From Parvularculaceae bacterium (GTDB lineage: Bacteria > Pseudomonadota > Alphaproteobacteria > Caulobacterales > Parvularculaceae), in assembly GCA_021776475.1 (NCBI GenBank), contig JAJFFV010000005.1:124001-188000 (forward strand): 64,000 nt of DNA, read 5' to 3'. Positions 9,394-19,400 of the stretch are shown here, one piece after another; position 1 is the first letter of the stretch; the number at the start of each line of letters is the position of its first letter. Under the pieces are notes generated by a model. It had not been told where the DNA came from, ran no database searches, and was given only the letters and a program-made list of their open reading frames with translations. The position numbers and the translations under genes were made by a program.

Positions 9394-9875
9394 TGAACTC
9401 AACTGCGTCCACCTCGCCCGACCGGCCAGCGCCCTTCCATCTGGCTGATTTTTTTCCCTACAGGTTGTCGATCCTATCGAACCGGGTCAGCAATCTGATC
9501 GCCCAGGATTACGCCGAAAAATTTGATCTGCGTGTCCCCGACTGGCGGGTCATCATGGTCCTTTATGAGCCGGACCAGCTCACCGCCTCGGAGATTGCTG
9601 AGGCCACCTTGATGGATCGGGTCCGGGTGACCCGTACGCTGCAACAGCTATTGACAAAAGAGATCGTCTCGCGCCGCGCCTCCAAAACCGATGGCCGCTC
9701 TGCCTACATCACCCTCACCGCGAAAGGCCGCGAGATTTACGACGCAGTTATCCCGCTGGCGCTAGACTATGAGCGACAGGTACTCAGTGTATTGAGTGAA
9801 ACCGAGAAAGTAGCATTGACCGGCATGATGGAAAAGCTGGATGGCCGGTTGAAGGAGCTGGAGCGTCCAGACTAG
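9393..9875 (+). CDS. MarR-family transcriptional regulator, divergent from hppD
   Basis: 160 residues with a full winged helix-turn-helix: recognition region ASEIAEATLMDRVRVTRTLQQL at about 67-88 and wing SRRASKTDGRSAYITLTAKG. Flanking helices provide the dimer interface. The family usually represses adjacent catabolic genes and releases on binding an aromatic ligand; here the target is presumably hppD. The ATG has no clear Shine-Dalgarno sequence and sits inside an AT-rich stretch, so the mRNA may be leaderless. No other in-frame start upstream is convincing. Confidence 0.9.
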   Translation: MNSTASTSPDRPAPFHLADFFPYRLSILSNRVSNLIAQDYAEKFDLRVPDWRVIMVLYEPDQLTASEIAEATLMDRVRVTRTLQQLLTKEIVSRRASKTDGRSAYITLTAKGREIYDAVIPLALDYERQVLSVLSETEKVALTGMMEKLDGRLKELERPD

Positions 9876-10043
9876 ACCGACACATCCAAACCCGGCTACT
9901 GATCAAATTGCACACTACATGCCTCGCCAATTTCAAGAACGTCAAAGTTCGCCGCAGCGAAATACTGATCTGCAGTAAATGTAGCAATAGCGCCGCGGCG
10001 GCGGCTTGAGGAGCAAAATGTAGAAAAAAATCCCGCCGAACAG

Positions 10044-11117
10044 CTAATTTCGATGATACCCATGCTCGATCTGCAGCGCCAAATCCCCGAGATCTGCAAA
10101 GTACGGCGCTAGAAGATCTTCATCGACGGCACCAAGTGTATCCGGCGACCAGGCGGGGTTGCGGTCCTTGTCGATAATCTGTGCCCGCACCCCTTCATGG
10201 AAATCCGGCCCTTCCATGATTTTGCGGACGATGCCGAATTCCATTTTCACGCACTGGTCAAAAGACAAAGCACCACCGCGATTGATCTCTTCAAGGCTCA
10301 GTTTGAGCGAAATCGGCGACATACTCTTAAGCTTTTTCAGTGTTTGCTGCGCGAACCCGCTGTTGTTGCCGGCAAGCTGGCCCATCAAAACCTCAACACA
10401 GGCAAGGCCAAAAAAATACTGATCAATCTCGCCGCGAATATCTTTGAGCGGCGTTTCCTGGGCGACATGGAAATCGCCGACGCAGGCATCAATATCGGAT
10501 TGTACCAGATTGTTCGAGGCGATATTTGTCAGCGCCTCTTCGAGCATGCCAAATCTGTCTTCCGGCACCAGATGCGTCGCGATCCCGGCATAAACCGCCG
10601 CTGCGCCATCAAGCCGGTGACCGGTGAGGCCAAGATAAGGCCCAAGCCCGCCTTCTAGCCGCGGCAAAAAATAACTCCCGCCCACATCAGGCACCATACC
10701 GATCCCGGTTTCCGGCATCGCCCAGATGATATTTTTGCCAACGATCCGGGTCGATCCCGAGATCGAAACGCCAACACCGCCGCCCATAACAACGCCGTGC
10801 ATCAGTGCGACAAAGGGTTTCGGAAAATGATGGATTAGAGAGTCTAGATTATACTCTGTACGGAAGAATTCTGCTGTGCCTTGCGGGTCGGTTTTGGACT
10901 GATCATAGAGCCAGCGAATGTCGCCGCCAGCGCAAAATGCTTTCTCGCCTGCCCCTTTTATCAGAACGGCTTTTATCCCTTCCTCGCTCGCCCACTTTGT
11001 TAGCCGCGCCAGCATCAGCCGGCACATATTCCAGGTGAGTGCGTTCAATGCTTTCGGCCGGTTTAGCGTAATGATGCCCCAGCCGTTTGCTTCAGCAAAG
11101 AGAACTTCGTCTTCCAT
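10044..11117 (-). CDS. 3-hydroxyisobutyryl-CoA hydrolase (enoyl-CoA hydratase/isomerase fold)
   Basis: 357 residues, the length of HIBCH proteins and longer than simple enoyl-CoA hydratases (about 260). Crotonase-fold blocks are visible: LNRPKALNALTWNMC, oxyanion-hole loop KAFCAGGDIRWLYDQ, and HGVVMGGGVGVSISG. The MPETGIGMVPDVGGSYFL block is characteristic of the hydrolase subgroup, as is the C-terminal MEFGIVRKIMEGPDFHEGVRA region. It hydrolyses 3-hydroxyisobutyryl-CoA in valine degradation. The gene is alone; its 3' side faces the MarR gene across 168 non-coding bases. Its start lies 36 bases from a tRNA-His gene. Confidence 0.92.
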   Translation of the reverse strand: MEDEVLFAEANGWGIITLNRPKALNALTWNMCRLMLARLTKWASEEGIKAVLIKGAGEKAFCAGGDIRWLYDQSKTDPQGTAEFFRTEYNLDSLIHHFPKPFVALMHGVVMGGGVGVSISGSTRIVGKNIIWAMPETGIGMVPDVGGSYFLPRLEGGLGPYLGLTGHRLDGAAAVYAGIATHLVPEDRFGMLEEALTNIASNNLVQSDIDACVGDFHVAQETPLKDIRGEIDQYFFGLACVEVLMGQLAGNNSGFAQQTLKKLKSMSPISLKLSLEEINRGGALSFDQCVKMEFGIVRKIMEGPDFHEGVRAQIIDKDRNPAWSPDTLGAVDEDLLAPYFADLGDLALQIEHGYHRN

Positions 11118-11153
11118 CGTAACGAACTTTCGATTTTCACGATTGGAGAAATG

Positions 11154-11227
11154 TACCGCCTTCCGGGATCGAACCAGAGACCTCTAGATCCACAATCTAG
11201 CGCTCTAACCTACTGAGCTAAGGTGGC
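11154..11227 (-). tRNA. tRNA-His (GTG), copy 1
   Basis: The reverse strand folds as a cloverleaf of 74 bases: D-stem GCTC/GAGC, anticodon stem CTAGA/TCTAG around loop TTGTGGA (anticodon GTG, bases 11191-11193), and T-arm TCTGG/CCGGA. Position 73 is A and the 3' CCA is not encoded (ACA follows). The acceptor stem has an A-C mismatch at the fourth pair and a G-U first pair. It shares 69 of 74 bases with the second copy at 24491-24564. Confidence 0.9.
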
Positions 11228-11229
11228 AT

Positions 11230-11481
11230 CTAGGGCTTCTCAGTCAAATCGACCAGTACGACAATTTTCCGATTTCGAGGTTGATCCAATATTTGCTGTT
11301 CTACATACCTAAATCCACGATAAAATGAACCACAATATTCATTGATTGAGGCTTCCTCAGGAGGCATCGCACTGCTCACATCCTTAAGGTAAAAGGCGCG
11401 CGGTCGGATTCTGAAACTGGCAGGTTGATCTTGTTGTAAACACAAAATGCCAAGATTCGCCCGTCGCCACAAATCCAGCAT
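11230..11481 (-). CDS. Small hypothetical protein beside tRNA-His
   Basis: 83 residues from the ATG at 11481, which has AAGGA seven bases upstream; a longer in-frame start at 11505 lacks this. The protein has no transmembrane segment and no motif I recognise. The C-terminus (NRKIVVLVDLTEKP) reads like a short beta strand. It sits between tRNA-His copy 1 and the hemerythrin gene, inside the nar block. It could be a genuine small gene or a fragment. Confidence 0.4.
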   Translation of the reverse strand: MLDLWRRANLGILCLQQDQPASFRIRPRAFYLKDVSSAMPPEEASINEYCGSFYRGFRYVEQQILDQPRNRKIVVLVDLTEKP

Positions 11482-11635
11482 TAATGTTCCTTCGCGTGCA
11501 TGCAATCGCCGTTGGCGTCAGTGGCTCCACACTTCTTCAGTATATCACTGGAACCACGATCAAGGCTAGCAATGTAGTCGACACTCTGCCGCCCAGCATG
11601 AAAGAGCAGTGGGCCAAGGTGCCCCGAATCGACCC

Positions 11636-12223
11636 TTATCTTGCCCGCCTTTCTTTCAGCATTTCAGATACGAACATGAGCGAGTCAGTATCGATACGCA
11701 CACGGGCAATCGGCAGCAAGATGGCGTTCTCGATTGCAAGGTGCTGACGAATATGCTTTGCAAAAATCGTGAGCCGCTTTTTATCAGACGCGGTAAGCTG
11801 ACGTCCTGACAAAAGGTTGCGCAGGCTGTCTACCACGTGATCGCCAACGAGTTCATCTTCCCTGTGTTCATCCGCGAGCCGGCTCAGCAAGTCCTCTATT
11901 TTATCTTCAGGCTGACATTGTTTTTTTAGAAGCGGAAAAAAGATGATTTCCTCATCTGCAACATGGTCAACAAAGTCTTGATCCAGAAATTTAACCAGAT
12001 TACGGACGCCATCGTCGTCAAACGCCCCTCCCGCAATTGCATCAAGGATGAACGACGCTTGGCGTTGGCGTTGGTGTTCCGCGAAGAGGAATTTCAATGG
12101 CTCGTCCATCAAGCCTACTGACATTTGATCAATTTGCCAGATGTCAATGCACGGACGCATTGATCCATCAGGCTTCCCCTCGGTCTGTGATGTCTCGTCA
12201 GATGTATTTTTTGGGCTCGTCAT
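11636..12223 (-). CDS. Hemerythrin HHE domain protein
   Basis: 195 residues from the ATG at 12223; a longer frame would overlap the porin gene. The di-iron ligand pattern of hemerythrin is spread over four helices: FLFAEHQRQ, FVDHVADEEIIFFPLL, RLADEHREDELVGDH and FAKHIRQHLAIENAILLPIA. Such domains bind O2 or NO, or store and repair iron. It begins 14 bases after the porin stop, so it belongs to the nar transcript. That position suggests a role in coping with nitric oxide or oxygen during nitrate respiration, in the way YtfE/Ric-type hemerythrins do. The last is inference. Confidence 0.88.
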   Translation of the reverse strand: MTSPKNTSDETSQTEGKPDGSMRPCIDIWQIDQMSVGLMDEPLKFLFAEHQRQRQASFILDAIAGGAFDDDGVRNLVKFLDQDFVDHVADEEIIFFPLLKKQCQPEDKIEDLLSRLADEHREDELVGDHVVDSLRNLLSGRQLTASDKKRLTIFAKHIRQHLAIENAILLPIARVRIDTDSLMFVSEMLKERRAR

Positions 12224-12237
12224 ATCCGGTGCACCCG

Positions 12238-13488
12238 TCAGAGTTGAAACCTTAAGGAAAGCCATAAAATATTACGATCAGCAAAGCCGCCATTCCCACT
12301 ATACGAGGCACCCTTGAGTTCTGCCGACCAATGATCATTAATTCTTAGCGACGCGCCTGCATCAAATTCTTCACCAAAATCCATGCCGCCACGATCAGCA
12401 TTGAAATCGTGATAGGTTGCGAAAATCTTTGCACTCTTGCCGACTGGCGGGTCGTTCCATTGATAGCTGACGCTGCCATACACATCCGCTATCCCGTTCA
12501 CCGGCGTCGTTAGGAAAACGTCTGCAAACCCCTGGAACTTGTGCTGTGTGGCAAGGGGTGTTGAAAAACCGATGGTACCGTCTCCGCCAAGACGTTCATA
12601 CCCGACTTTCGCCGTGACTGGCCATGCAACTACCTGCGCCTCGCCATGCACATATGTTTCGCGATAATCGAACGGATTGTTCGCCCGGTCAGTCTGGACG
12701 GCAAATTCTGCGATAACACCGAAACTGACATTTGAAACGTCTGTCGGTTTGGTCTTTTTCTCGTAGCGCAGCCCCCAAGTTGAGGAGGAAAGTGCCGGTG
12801 CCTCATCGAAATCCAGCAGCACGCCGTACCCCGTGAACTTACCGTACTCTTTGGCATCGTAGGCGGCCGAAATAACGTGACTGTCACTGTCAAACTCACC
12901 TAGCGGATTGTCGTCGCCGAAGATGCGGTGTACCCGATCGATATATAGGTAGTCGACGGTGAGGTTATCGATAAACGAGGTCGCGATGCGCGCTGCGTCG
13001 AATGTTTGTTCATTCTGCCTGAAACCAACCGCACCCACGAATCGCTGATTGGCCAGGTTATAACGCTGCCGGCCAGCCACAATGGTAGTGTCTGGAATGC
13101 CGGTATATGTTATCTGAGCGCGATTGATTTCGGTTGTGTCCGGGTCGGCAATTACCGGAAACTGGCCGCGGCCGTTGGTCGTGCTGTTAAAATGGTCATC
13201 GCCTATCGTTGTGACATTTTCAACTTCGACAAGAAACTTGAACTGATGAAACTCGCCTGTTTCAAACCCGAGGCGGGTCCGCAACGTGTTTGCCTGAGCA
13301 TCCCCGGCAAAACCCTCCTGATCCTTTGATTCAAACCGATAACGCGCATCAAGGGTGAATTTACTAGCCTTTAGCGCTTCAGAGATCCTACTGTCCGATT
13401 CAGAAGTAACCAGTTGTTCCAGTGCGGTGGCTGGGTGCAAAGCCACGGCTACCGAGCAGAAACACGCAATCGTTATTTTCGTTTTCAT
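12238..13488 (-). CDS. Outer-membrane beta-barrel porin, alginate-export-like family
   Basis: 416 residues with a signal peptide (MKTKITIACFCSVAVALHPATALE). The remainder is alternating polar/aromatic beta strands ending in LWLSLRFQL, as expected for an outer-membrane barrel. Segments such as INRAQITYTGIPDTTIVAGRQRYN and FRQNEQTFDAARI resemble alginate-export/AlgE-type porins of about 400 residues. It lies 52 bases downstream of narI and upstream of the hemerythrin gene on the same strand. A role as outer-membrane channel for nitrate or nitrite is a reasonable guess from position only. Confidence 0.8.
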   Translation of the reverse strand: MKTKITIACFCSVAVALHPATALEQLVTSESDSRISEALKASKFTLDARYRFESKDQEGFAGDAQANTLRTRLGFETGEFHQFKFLVEVENVTTIGDDHFNSTTNGRGQFPVIADPDTTEINRAQITYTGIPDTTIVAGRQRYNLANQRFVGAVGFRQNEQTFDAARIATSFIDNLTVDYLYIDRVHRIFGDDNPLGEFDSDSHVISAAYDAKEYGKFTGYGVLLDFDEAPALSSSTWGLRYEKKTKPTDVSNVSFGVIAEFAVQTDRANNPFDYRETYVHGEAQVVAWPVTAKVGYERLGGDGTIGFSTPLATQHKFQGFADVFLTTPVNGIADVYGSVSYQWNDPPVGKSAKIFATYHDFNADRGGMDFGEEFDAGASLRINDHWSAELKGASYSGNGGFADRNILWLSLRFQL

Positions 13489-13540
13489 AGCCCTTACTCC
13501 AACAAGTTATTCCTAATCGCATGCCGTCCCCACGGCAGGT

Positions 13541-14239
13541 TCACGAGGCTCGCGTCGTTTTGGTTCGGACGAGTTGGTACCCACGGCGATTCAGGTACCA
13601 GACTGGCGCACTTAAAATGTGCACCAGGCGGGTGAATGGAAAGATCAGAAAAATTGTCATTCCAAGGAATAAATGTGCTTTGAAGATTGGATGAACGGCG
13701 GCGACAAGCTCCGCAGCACCACCGCGGAATGTCAAAATGCGCTGCGCCCATTCCATAAATTTGACCATCTCGTGTCCATCAAGATGCTGAAGAGAGACAA
13801 ATATTGTCGATAAACCGAGAAGCAGCTGTACAAACAGAATCAACAGAATCGACGTATCGCCAAAGCTGGAAGTTGCGCGAATGCGGGCATCAAACAATCG
13901 CCGGTGAATCAAAAGCAGCATGCCGACAAGGCACATAAGTCCAGCGAAACCACCAGCAACGATCGCCAGCAGCTGCTTGGCGCCATGTGAGACCCCCATG
14001 GCGTCGAAAATCCAGATCGGTGTTAACAACCCAACGAGGTGGCCAAAAAATATTATCAGAATGCCAACATGAAACAGGATGCTGCCCAGCACTAGCTGCT
14101 TCCTACGAAGCAACTGGCTCGATCCGCTGCGCCAGGAATACTGGCCGTACTCGAAGCGCAGAACACAGCCGACTATGAAGACCGTGAGGCAGATATAGGG
14201 ATAGAAACCGAAAAAAAACTGATTGAGAAAATTCGCCAT
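13541..14239 (-). CDS. narI: Respiratory nitrate reductase gamma subunit (cytochrome b)
   Basis: 232 residues with five predicted membrane helices. Haem-b histidines are visible in helix two (FHVGILIIFFGH) and helix five (HPIFKAHLFLGM and FTRLVH). NarI anchors NarGH to the cytoplasmic membrane and takes electrons from quinol. It starts five bases after the narJ stop. Length matches the family. Confidence 0.96.
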   Translation of the reverse strand: MANFLNQFFFGFYPYICLTVFIVGCVLRFEYGQYSWRSGSSQLLRRKQLVLGSILFHVGILIIFFGHLVGLLTPIWIFDAMGVSHGAKQLLAIVAGGFAGLMCLVGMLLLIHRRLFDARIRATSSFGDTSILLILFVQLLLGLSTIFVSLQHLDGHEMVKFMEWAQRILTFRGGAAELVAAVHPIFKAHLFLGMTIFLIFPFTRLVHILSAPVWYLNRRGYQLVRTKTTRAS

Positions 14240-14244
14240 AGCCG

Positions 14245-14952
14245 TCAGCTCCCTAGACCTGTGATATTGCGCCTGCTTCCACCATCATCAACGTTCATGC
14301 GCTTTAGTACCTCGTCGATTTTTGGGCAGCCTTCCTGTCCGGGACCAAACGTTATCGGCCGATCTTCCCAAGCAGCATCCAGAGCCTCAAAATCATTTGG
14401 ATCATCATCTGGCGCTTTGCGAAGCTCTTCGATTTCCGATTTTTCCGGCTCCTTGCCGACAATCGACTCAAGAAAATAAAAAACCGCCGTGTAAGGCGTA
14501 TTCCGTTTCGCCAGACGCTCCTTTAATGCAACCAGAACGCCGATGGCCTCAGCAAGCAAAGTACGCGCCTCATCGTCCGATCTGGTTGACAAAAACTCAA
14601 GAAACAGCGGCAAATAGTCGGGCAGTTCCCGAGCGTCAATTTCCAGACCGCCCTGGGCATAGAGGGTCTGCAAATCAACCATCGCCTGGCCACGATCGCG
14701 CGATTCACCATGTACATGCTCGAACAAATGCAATGAAAGCGAACGCGTCCTGTCAAAAAGGAGCACGTAGCGCTCCTGCAATTCATTAAGATCCTGTGTC
14801 TCAAAATTATCAATAAGAGGTTGAACGCTCTGAAGTACTGACAGCGGCACCAGCATCTCTTCGAAAAGAATCGTTCGAATTTCGCCGGCAGCCGCTTGTA
14901 TATCGGCCGTTGGGTAGGACAACAATGCGCTCAACGCCTGGTATGTTTTCAT
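14245..14952 (-). CDS. narJ: Nitrate reductase assembly chaperone NarJ
   Basis: 235 residues from the ATG at 14952 (MKTYQALSALLSYP); a longer in-frame version would run into narH. The family pattern is visible: LSYPTADIQ at the start, LFDRTRSLSLHLFEHVHGESRDRGQAMVDL in the middle (here in two parts around residues 75-105), and LPDYLPLFLEFLS. NarJ binds apo-NarG and is needed for insertion of the molybdenum cofactor and of the iron-sulfur centre. It starts 16 bases after narH. Confidence 0.95.
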   Translation of the reverse strand: MKTYQALSALLSYPTADIQAAAGEIRTILFEEMLVPLSVLQSVQPLIDNFETQDLNELQERYVLLFDRTRSLSLHLFEHVHGESRDRGQAMVDLQTLYAQGGLEIDARELPDYLPLFLEFLSTRSDDEARTLLAEAIGVLVALKERLAKRNTPYTAVFYFLESIVGKEPEKSEIEELRKAPDDDPNDFEALDAAWEDRPITFGPGQEGCPKIDEVLKRMNVDDGGSRRNITGLGS

Positions 14953-14968
14953 GATTTCATCCGATCCT

Positions 14969-16486
14969 TTATGCTTTTTCTTTTGATGGCGTTTTTGCGA
15001 ACAAGCCCGTCCACTCGACAGCATGCTTTGGCTCACCGCAGCCTTCACCGAAACTGAAACCGCAACCGCCTTTCAAATCGTAAGCGTTCTCCGCATACTC
15101 CCTATGAGAAGTCGGAATGACGAAACGATCTTCATAGTTAGCGATGGCCATCAACTGATACATTTCATCAATCTCTTGACCGGTCATGCCCACCCTACCG
15201 GGGATTGTCTCGTCCACCTCGCCCTCGTAGGATTTCGAGCGCATGTAAGAGCGCATCGCGATTAGTTTTTCGAGCGCTTTTACGACCGGCTCTTCATCAC
15301 CAGCGGTCAGGAGATTGGCGAGATACTGCATTGGTATGCGCAAATTGCGCACGTTCGGCATTGCGCCCTTTTCTCCAAACGCTCCGGCCTGTGCCATCGA
15401 CTGAATTGGCGACAGCGGAGGCACATACCAGACCATTGGAAGCGTGCGATACTCTGGGTGCAGTGGAAATGCGATTTTCCACTCCATCGCCATCTTCCAG
15501 ATCGGCGAGTTGCGTGCCGCCTCCAGCCACGCCTCTGGAACGCCATCTTCGCGAGCTTGCTCTTGAACCTCAGGATCGTTTGGATCTAAGAAAATATCAA
15601 GATGGCTCTGATAGAGATCGGTTTCTTGTTCAACGCTGGCGGCCTCTTCGATCCGGTCAGCATCGTAAAGCACGACACCTAGGTAACGTATGCGACCAAC
15701 ACAAGTTTCTGAACAAACCGTTGGTTGGCCTGCTTCCAGACGTGGGTAACAAAGAGTGCATTTTTCCGATTTGCCAGTGTTCCAGTTGTAGTAGATTTTT
15801 TTGTATGGACAGCCTGACACGCACATGCGCCAACCCCGACACTTGTCCTGGTCGATCAGTACGACGCCGTCTTCCTCGCGTTTGTAAATAGCGCCAGATG
15901 GGCAAACTGCGACGCAAGCTGGGTTTAAGCAATGTTCGCATAGTCGCGGCAGATACATCATGAAGGTGTTTTCAAACTGGCCATAGATCTCTTTCTCGAC
16001 TTTCTCGAAATTGTAGTCTTTCGAGCGTTTTGAGAATTCGCCGCCGAGAATTTCTTCCCAGTTTGGGCCCTTGCTGATCTTCTCGATACGCTCACCGGTG
16101 ATCAACGATCGTGGCCGCGCTGTCGGTGCGGTCTTCATCTCCGGTGCTTTTTGAAGATGCTCGTAATCAAAGGTGAAAGGTTCGTAGTAGTCGTCGATCT
16201 CCGGCAGATGCGGGTTAGCGAAAATCTTCGACAGGACGCCGAGCTTGCCGCCCATTTTGGGTTGGAGTTTGCCGTTTTTCTTGCGTTCCCAGCCGCCCTT
16301 CCAGCGGGCCTGGCTTTCCCAGTCATCGGGATATCCTATGCCGGGTTTTGTCTCGACATTGTTGAACCAGGCATATTCGACACCTTCGCGGGTCGTCCAG
16401 ACGTTCTTACAGGTGACAGAACAGGTGTGGCACCCGATACATTTATCGAGGTTTAAAACCATGCTGATTTGGGCGCGGACCTTCAT
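14969..16486 (-). CDS. narH: Respiratory nitrate reductase beta subunit (iron-sulfur)
   Basis: 505 residues. Four cysteine clusters are present: CIGCHTCSVTCKN at the N-terminus, CEHCLNPACVAVCP, CRGWRMCVSGCP with tryptophan in place of one cysteine (the [3Fe-4S] site of NarH), and CTLCYPRLEAGQPTVCSETC. The long C-terminal part is NarH-specific. It passes electrons from NarI haems to NarG. The start overlaps the narG stop by four bases. Confidence 0.97.
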   Translation of the reverse strand: MKVRAQISMVLNLDKCIGCHTCSVTCKNVWTTREGVEYAWFNNVETKPGIGYPDDWESQARWKGGWERKKNGKLQPKMGGKLGVLSKIFANPHLPEIDDYYEPFTFDYEHLQKAPEMKTAPTARPRSLITGERIEKISKGPNWEEILGGEFSKRSKDYNFEKVEKEIYGQFENTFMMYLPRLCEHCLNPACVAVCPSGAIYKREEDGVVLIDQDKCRGWRMCVSGCPYKKIYYNWNTGKSEKCTLCYPRLEAGQPTVCSETCVGRIRYLGVVLYDADRIEEAASVEQETDLYQSHLDIFLDPNDPEVQEQAREDGVPEAWLEAARNSPIWKMAMEWKIAFPLHPEYRTLPMVWYVPPLSPIQSMAQAGAFGEKGAMPNVRNLRIPMQYLANLLTAGDEEPVVKALEKLIAMRSYMRSKSYEGEVDETIPGRVGMTGQEIDEMYQLMAIANYEDRFVIPTSHREYAENAYDLKGGCGFSFGEGCGEPKHAVEWTGLFAKTPSKEKA

Positions 16487-19400
16487 TCAGCAATCTCCTT
16501 TTTTTTCGCCGGCTCATCGAGCCAATCAACTTTGTTCATTTTTCGGACAATGACGAATTCATCGCGGTTTGAGCCAACGGTCCCGTAGTAGTTGAAACCG
16601 TAAGATTGCTGCGCATAGCCGCCGATCATATGAGTTGGTTTTAATACGGTGCGGGTGACGGAATTGTGTATGCCACCACGCTGGCCTGTTATCTCCGAAC
16701 CCGGCACATTCACGATTTTCTCTTGTGCATGATACATCATGACCATGCCGGGCTTGATACGCTGGGAGACCACAGCGCGGGCTGTCAGTGCGCCATTGGT
16801 GTTGTACGCTTCAATCCAGTCATTATCTTCAATGCCCACGTCTTTGGCGTCATCTTCACTCAGCCACACAATCGGTCCACCGCGCGAAAGCGTAAGCATC
16901 AATAGGTTATCTGTGTACGTTGAGTGTATGCCCCATTTCTGGTGTGGCGTGATAAAATTGAGCACGATTTGCTTGTTACCGTTTGGTTTTTTGTCAATGA
17001 TCGGGGCAATCGTTTTCATATCAACAGGCGGTCGATAAACGCAAAGCGATTCCCCGAATGCCCTCATCCATAGATGGTCCTGGTAGAGTTGTTGGCGCCC
17101 TGTCAGGGTTCGCCACGGGATCAACTCATGCACATTGGTGTAGCCAGCGTTGTAGCAAACTTTTTCAGACTCGATGCCCGACCATGTGGGGGAAGAAATG
17201 ATTTTCCGCGGCTGCGCAACGACATCGCGGAAACGGATTTTTTCATCTTCTTTCGGTCGTGCAAGATGTGCGTGCTCACGTCCGGTGATTTTTTCAAGCG
17301 CGCCCCACGCCTTAACGGCAACTTCGCCGTTCGTTTCTGGCGCCAGCATCAAGATCACTTCTGCTGCATCTATCGCACTATCAATGCGCGGCATGCCTTT
17401 AGTCGGGCCCTCTTCTTTGACAACTCCATTGATTGCTCTGAGATGTTCAACTTCATGTTCTGTTTTCCAGGCAATGCCTTTACCGCCGTTGCCAACGCTG
17501 TCCATCAATGGGCCAAGCGCAGTAAACCTTTTGTGGAGGTTGGGGTAATCTCTCTCAACAACTGCAATTGCTGGCATCGTCTTACCCGGGATCGGTTCGA
17601 TTTCACCTTTCTTCCAGTCTTTCACGTCAACGGCCTGGGCCAACTCGCCTGGCGTGTCGTGCAGGATCGGCGTCAAGACGACATCTTGCTCAGCGCCCAG
17701 CACTTCGGGTGCGACATCGGAAAAAGACTGCGCGATGCCCTTGAAAATATCCCAGTCGCTTTTGCATTCCCATAAGGGGTCAACTGCGCTTGTCAACGGA
17801 TGGATAAACGGGTGCATATCCGACGTATTGAGATCATCTTTTTCGTACCAGCTTGCGGTCGGCAGCGCGATGTCGGAGTAGACACAGGTCGTCGACATGC
17901 GGAAATCGATGGTCACGAGAAGGTCGAGTTTCCCTTCAGGCGCGTCCTCATGCCACACTACATCTTCGGGTTTCTGACCGCCAGTCTCGCCGAGATCCTT
18001 GCCCTGGACACCGTGCGTCGCACCAAGCAGATGTTTCAGAAAATACTCGTGCCCCTTGCCAGAAGAACCAAGCAGGTTTGACCGCCAGACAAACATGTTG
18101 CGCGGCCAGTTCGCCGGATCGTCCGGATCCTCGCAAGACATTTTGAGAGTGCCGGATTTCAATTCTCTAGCGACATAGTCTGCTACTTCCACGCCGGCGG
18201 CGGCCGCATCATTAGCTATTTCCAGGGGATTGCGTTGAAGCTGAGGCGCAGATGGTAGCCACCCCATCCGCTCGGCACGCGCGTTCAAATCGATGAAGCT
18301 GCCATCCGAAACGCCGTCTGGCGCAAGAGGTGACATGATTTCATCAACACCGACTGTTTCGTACCGCCATTGATCCGTGTGGGCATAAAAGAAAGATGTT
18401 GAATTCATCTGGCGTGGTGGACGGGCCCAATCGAGGCCAAATGCAAGCGGTTGCCAACCGGTTTGGGGACGCAGCTTTTCCTGGCCCACATAGTGCGACC
18501 ACCCACCACCAGACTGGCCGACGCAACCACACATCACCAGCATATTGATGATGCCGCGATAACTCATGTCCATGTGGTACCAGTGGTTAAGACCGGCACC
18601 GAGAATGACCATGGATTTGCCGCGGGTCTTCTCGGCATTGTCAGCGAAACCACGCGCGACAGCAATTACCTTGTCGCGCGACACACCGGTGATTGCTTCC
18701 TGCCATGCCGGCGTGTAGGGAATATCGTCGTCGTAGGACGTGGCTGCCCCGTCAGCGCCCAAACCGCGATCAAGCCCGTAATTGGCAACGAGCAAGTCAA
18801 ACACTGTTGCGACCAGTGTCTCACCATCTTGTAGTTGTAGTCGTTTGGCTGGGACGCGGCGTTCAAGCACATCTGGATGGTCAGTACCGGTAAAATGATC
18901 ATGCGCACGATTGCCAAAATAAGGAAACGCAACATCTACTGCGTCATCGCGGTGATCAATCAGCGAGATAGCAAGATCGGTATCAACGCCCGCGCCGGAT
19001 TTTTCTTCAAGATTCCACTTGCCCTGCTCGCCCCATCTAAAACCGATTGAACCACGCGGGCAAACAATTTTGCCTGCCTTCTGGTCAAAGGCAATGGTCT
19101 TCCATTCAGGGTTATTGCTTTCATTAAGACCATTGTCGAAATCGGAAGCGCGCAGCAGGCGGTCCGGAACGAGATGCCCGTCTTTTTTGACCAGCCGAAC
19201 CAGCATCGGCATGTCGGTATATTTCCGCGCATACTCCTGAAAATATCCAACCTGCCGGTCGAGATAGAATTCCTTGAGAATGACGTGACCGAATGCCATC
19301 GCGAGTGCCGCGTCAGTTCCCTGCTTTGGTGATAACCAGATGTCTCCAAATTTCGATGCTTCAGAGTAATCCGGCGAGACCACAACGCTTTTAGCACCCT

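Noticed and set aside
9896-9990. Minus-strand translation resembling the end of a GNAT acetyltransferase (TADQYFAAANFDVLEIGEA)
   Set aside because: Only about 30 codons, upstream frame runs into the 3' end of the hydrolase gene; too short to separate from chance.
17074-17775. 233-codon open frame antisense to narG
   Set aside because: It lies wholly inside narG, has no recognisable motif and no ribosome site; typical shadow frame of a long conserved gene.
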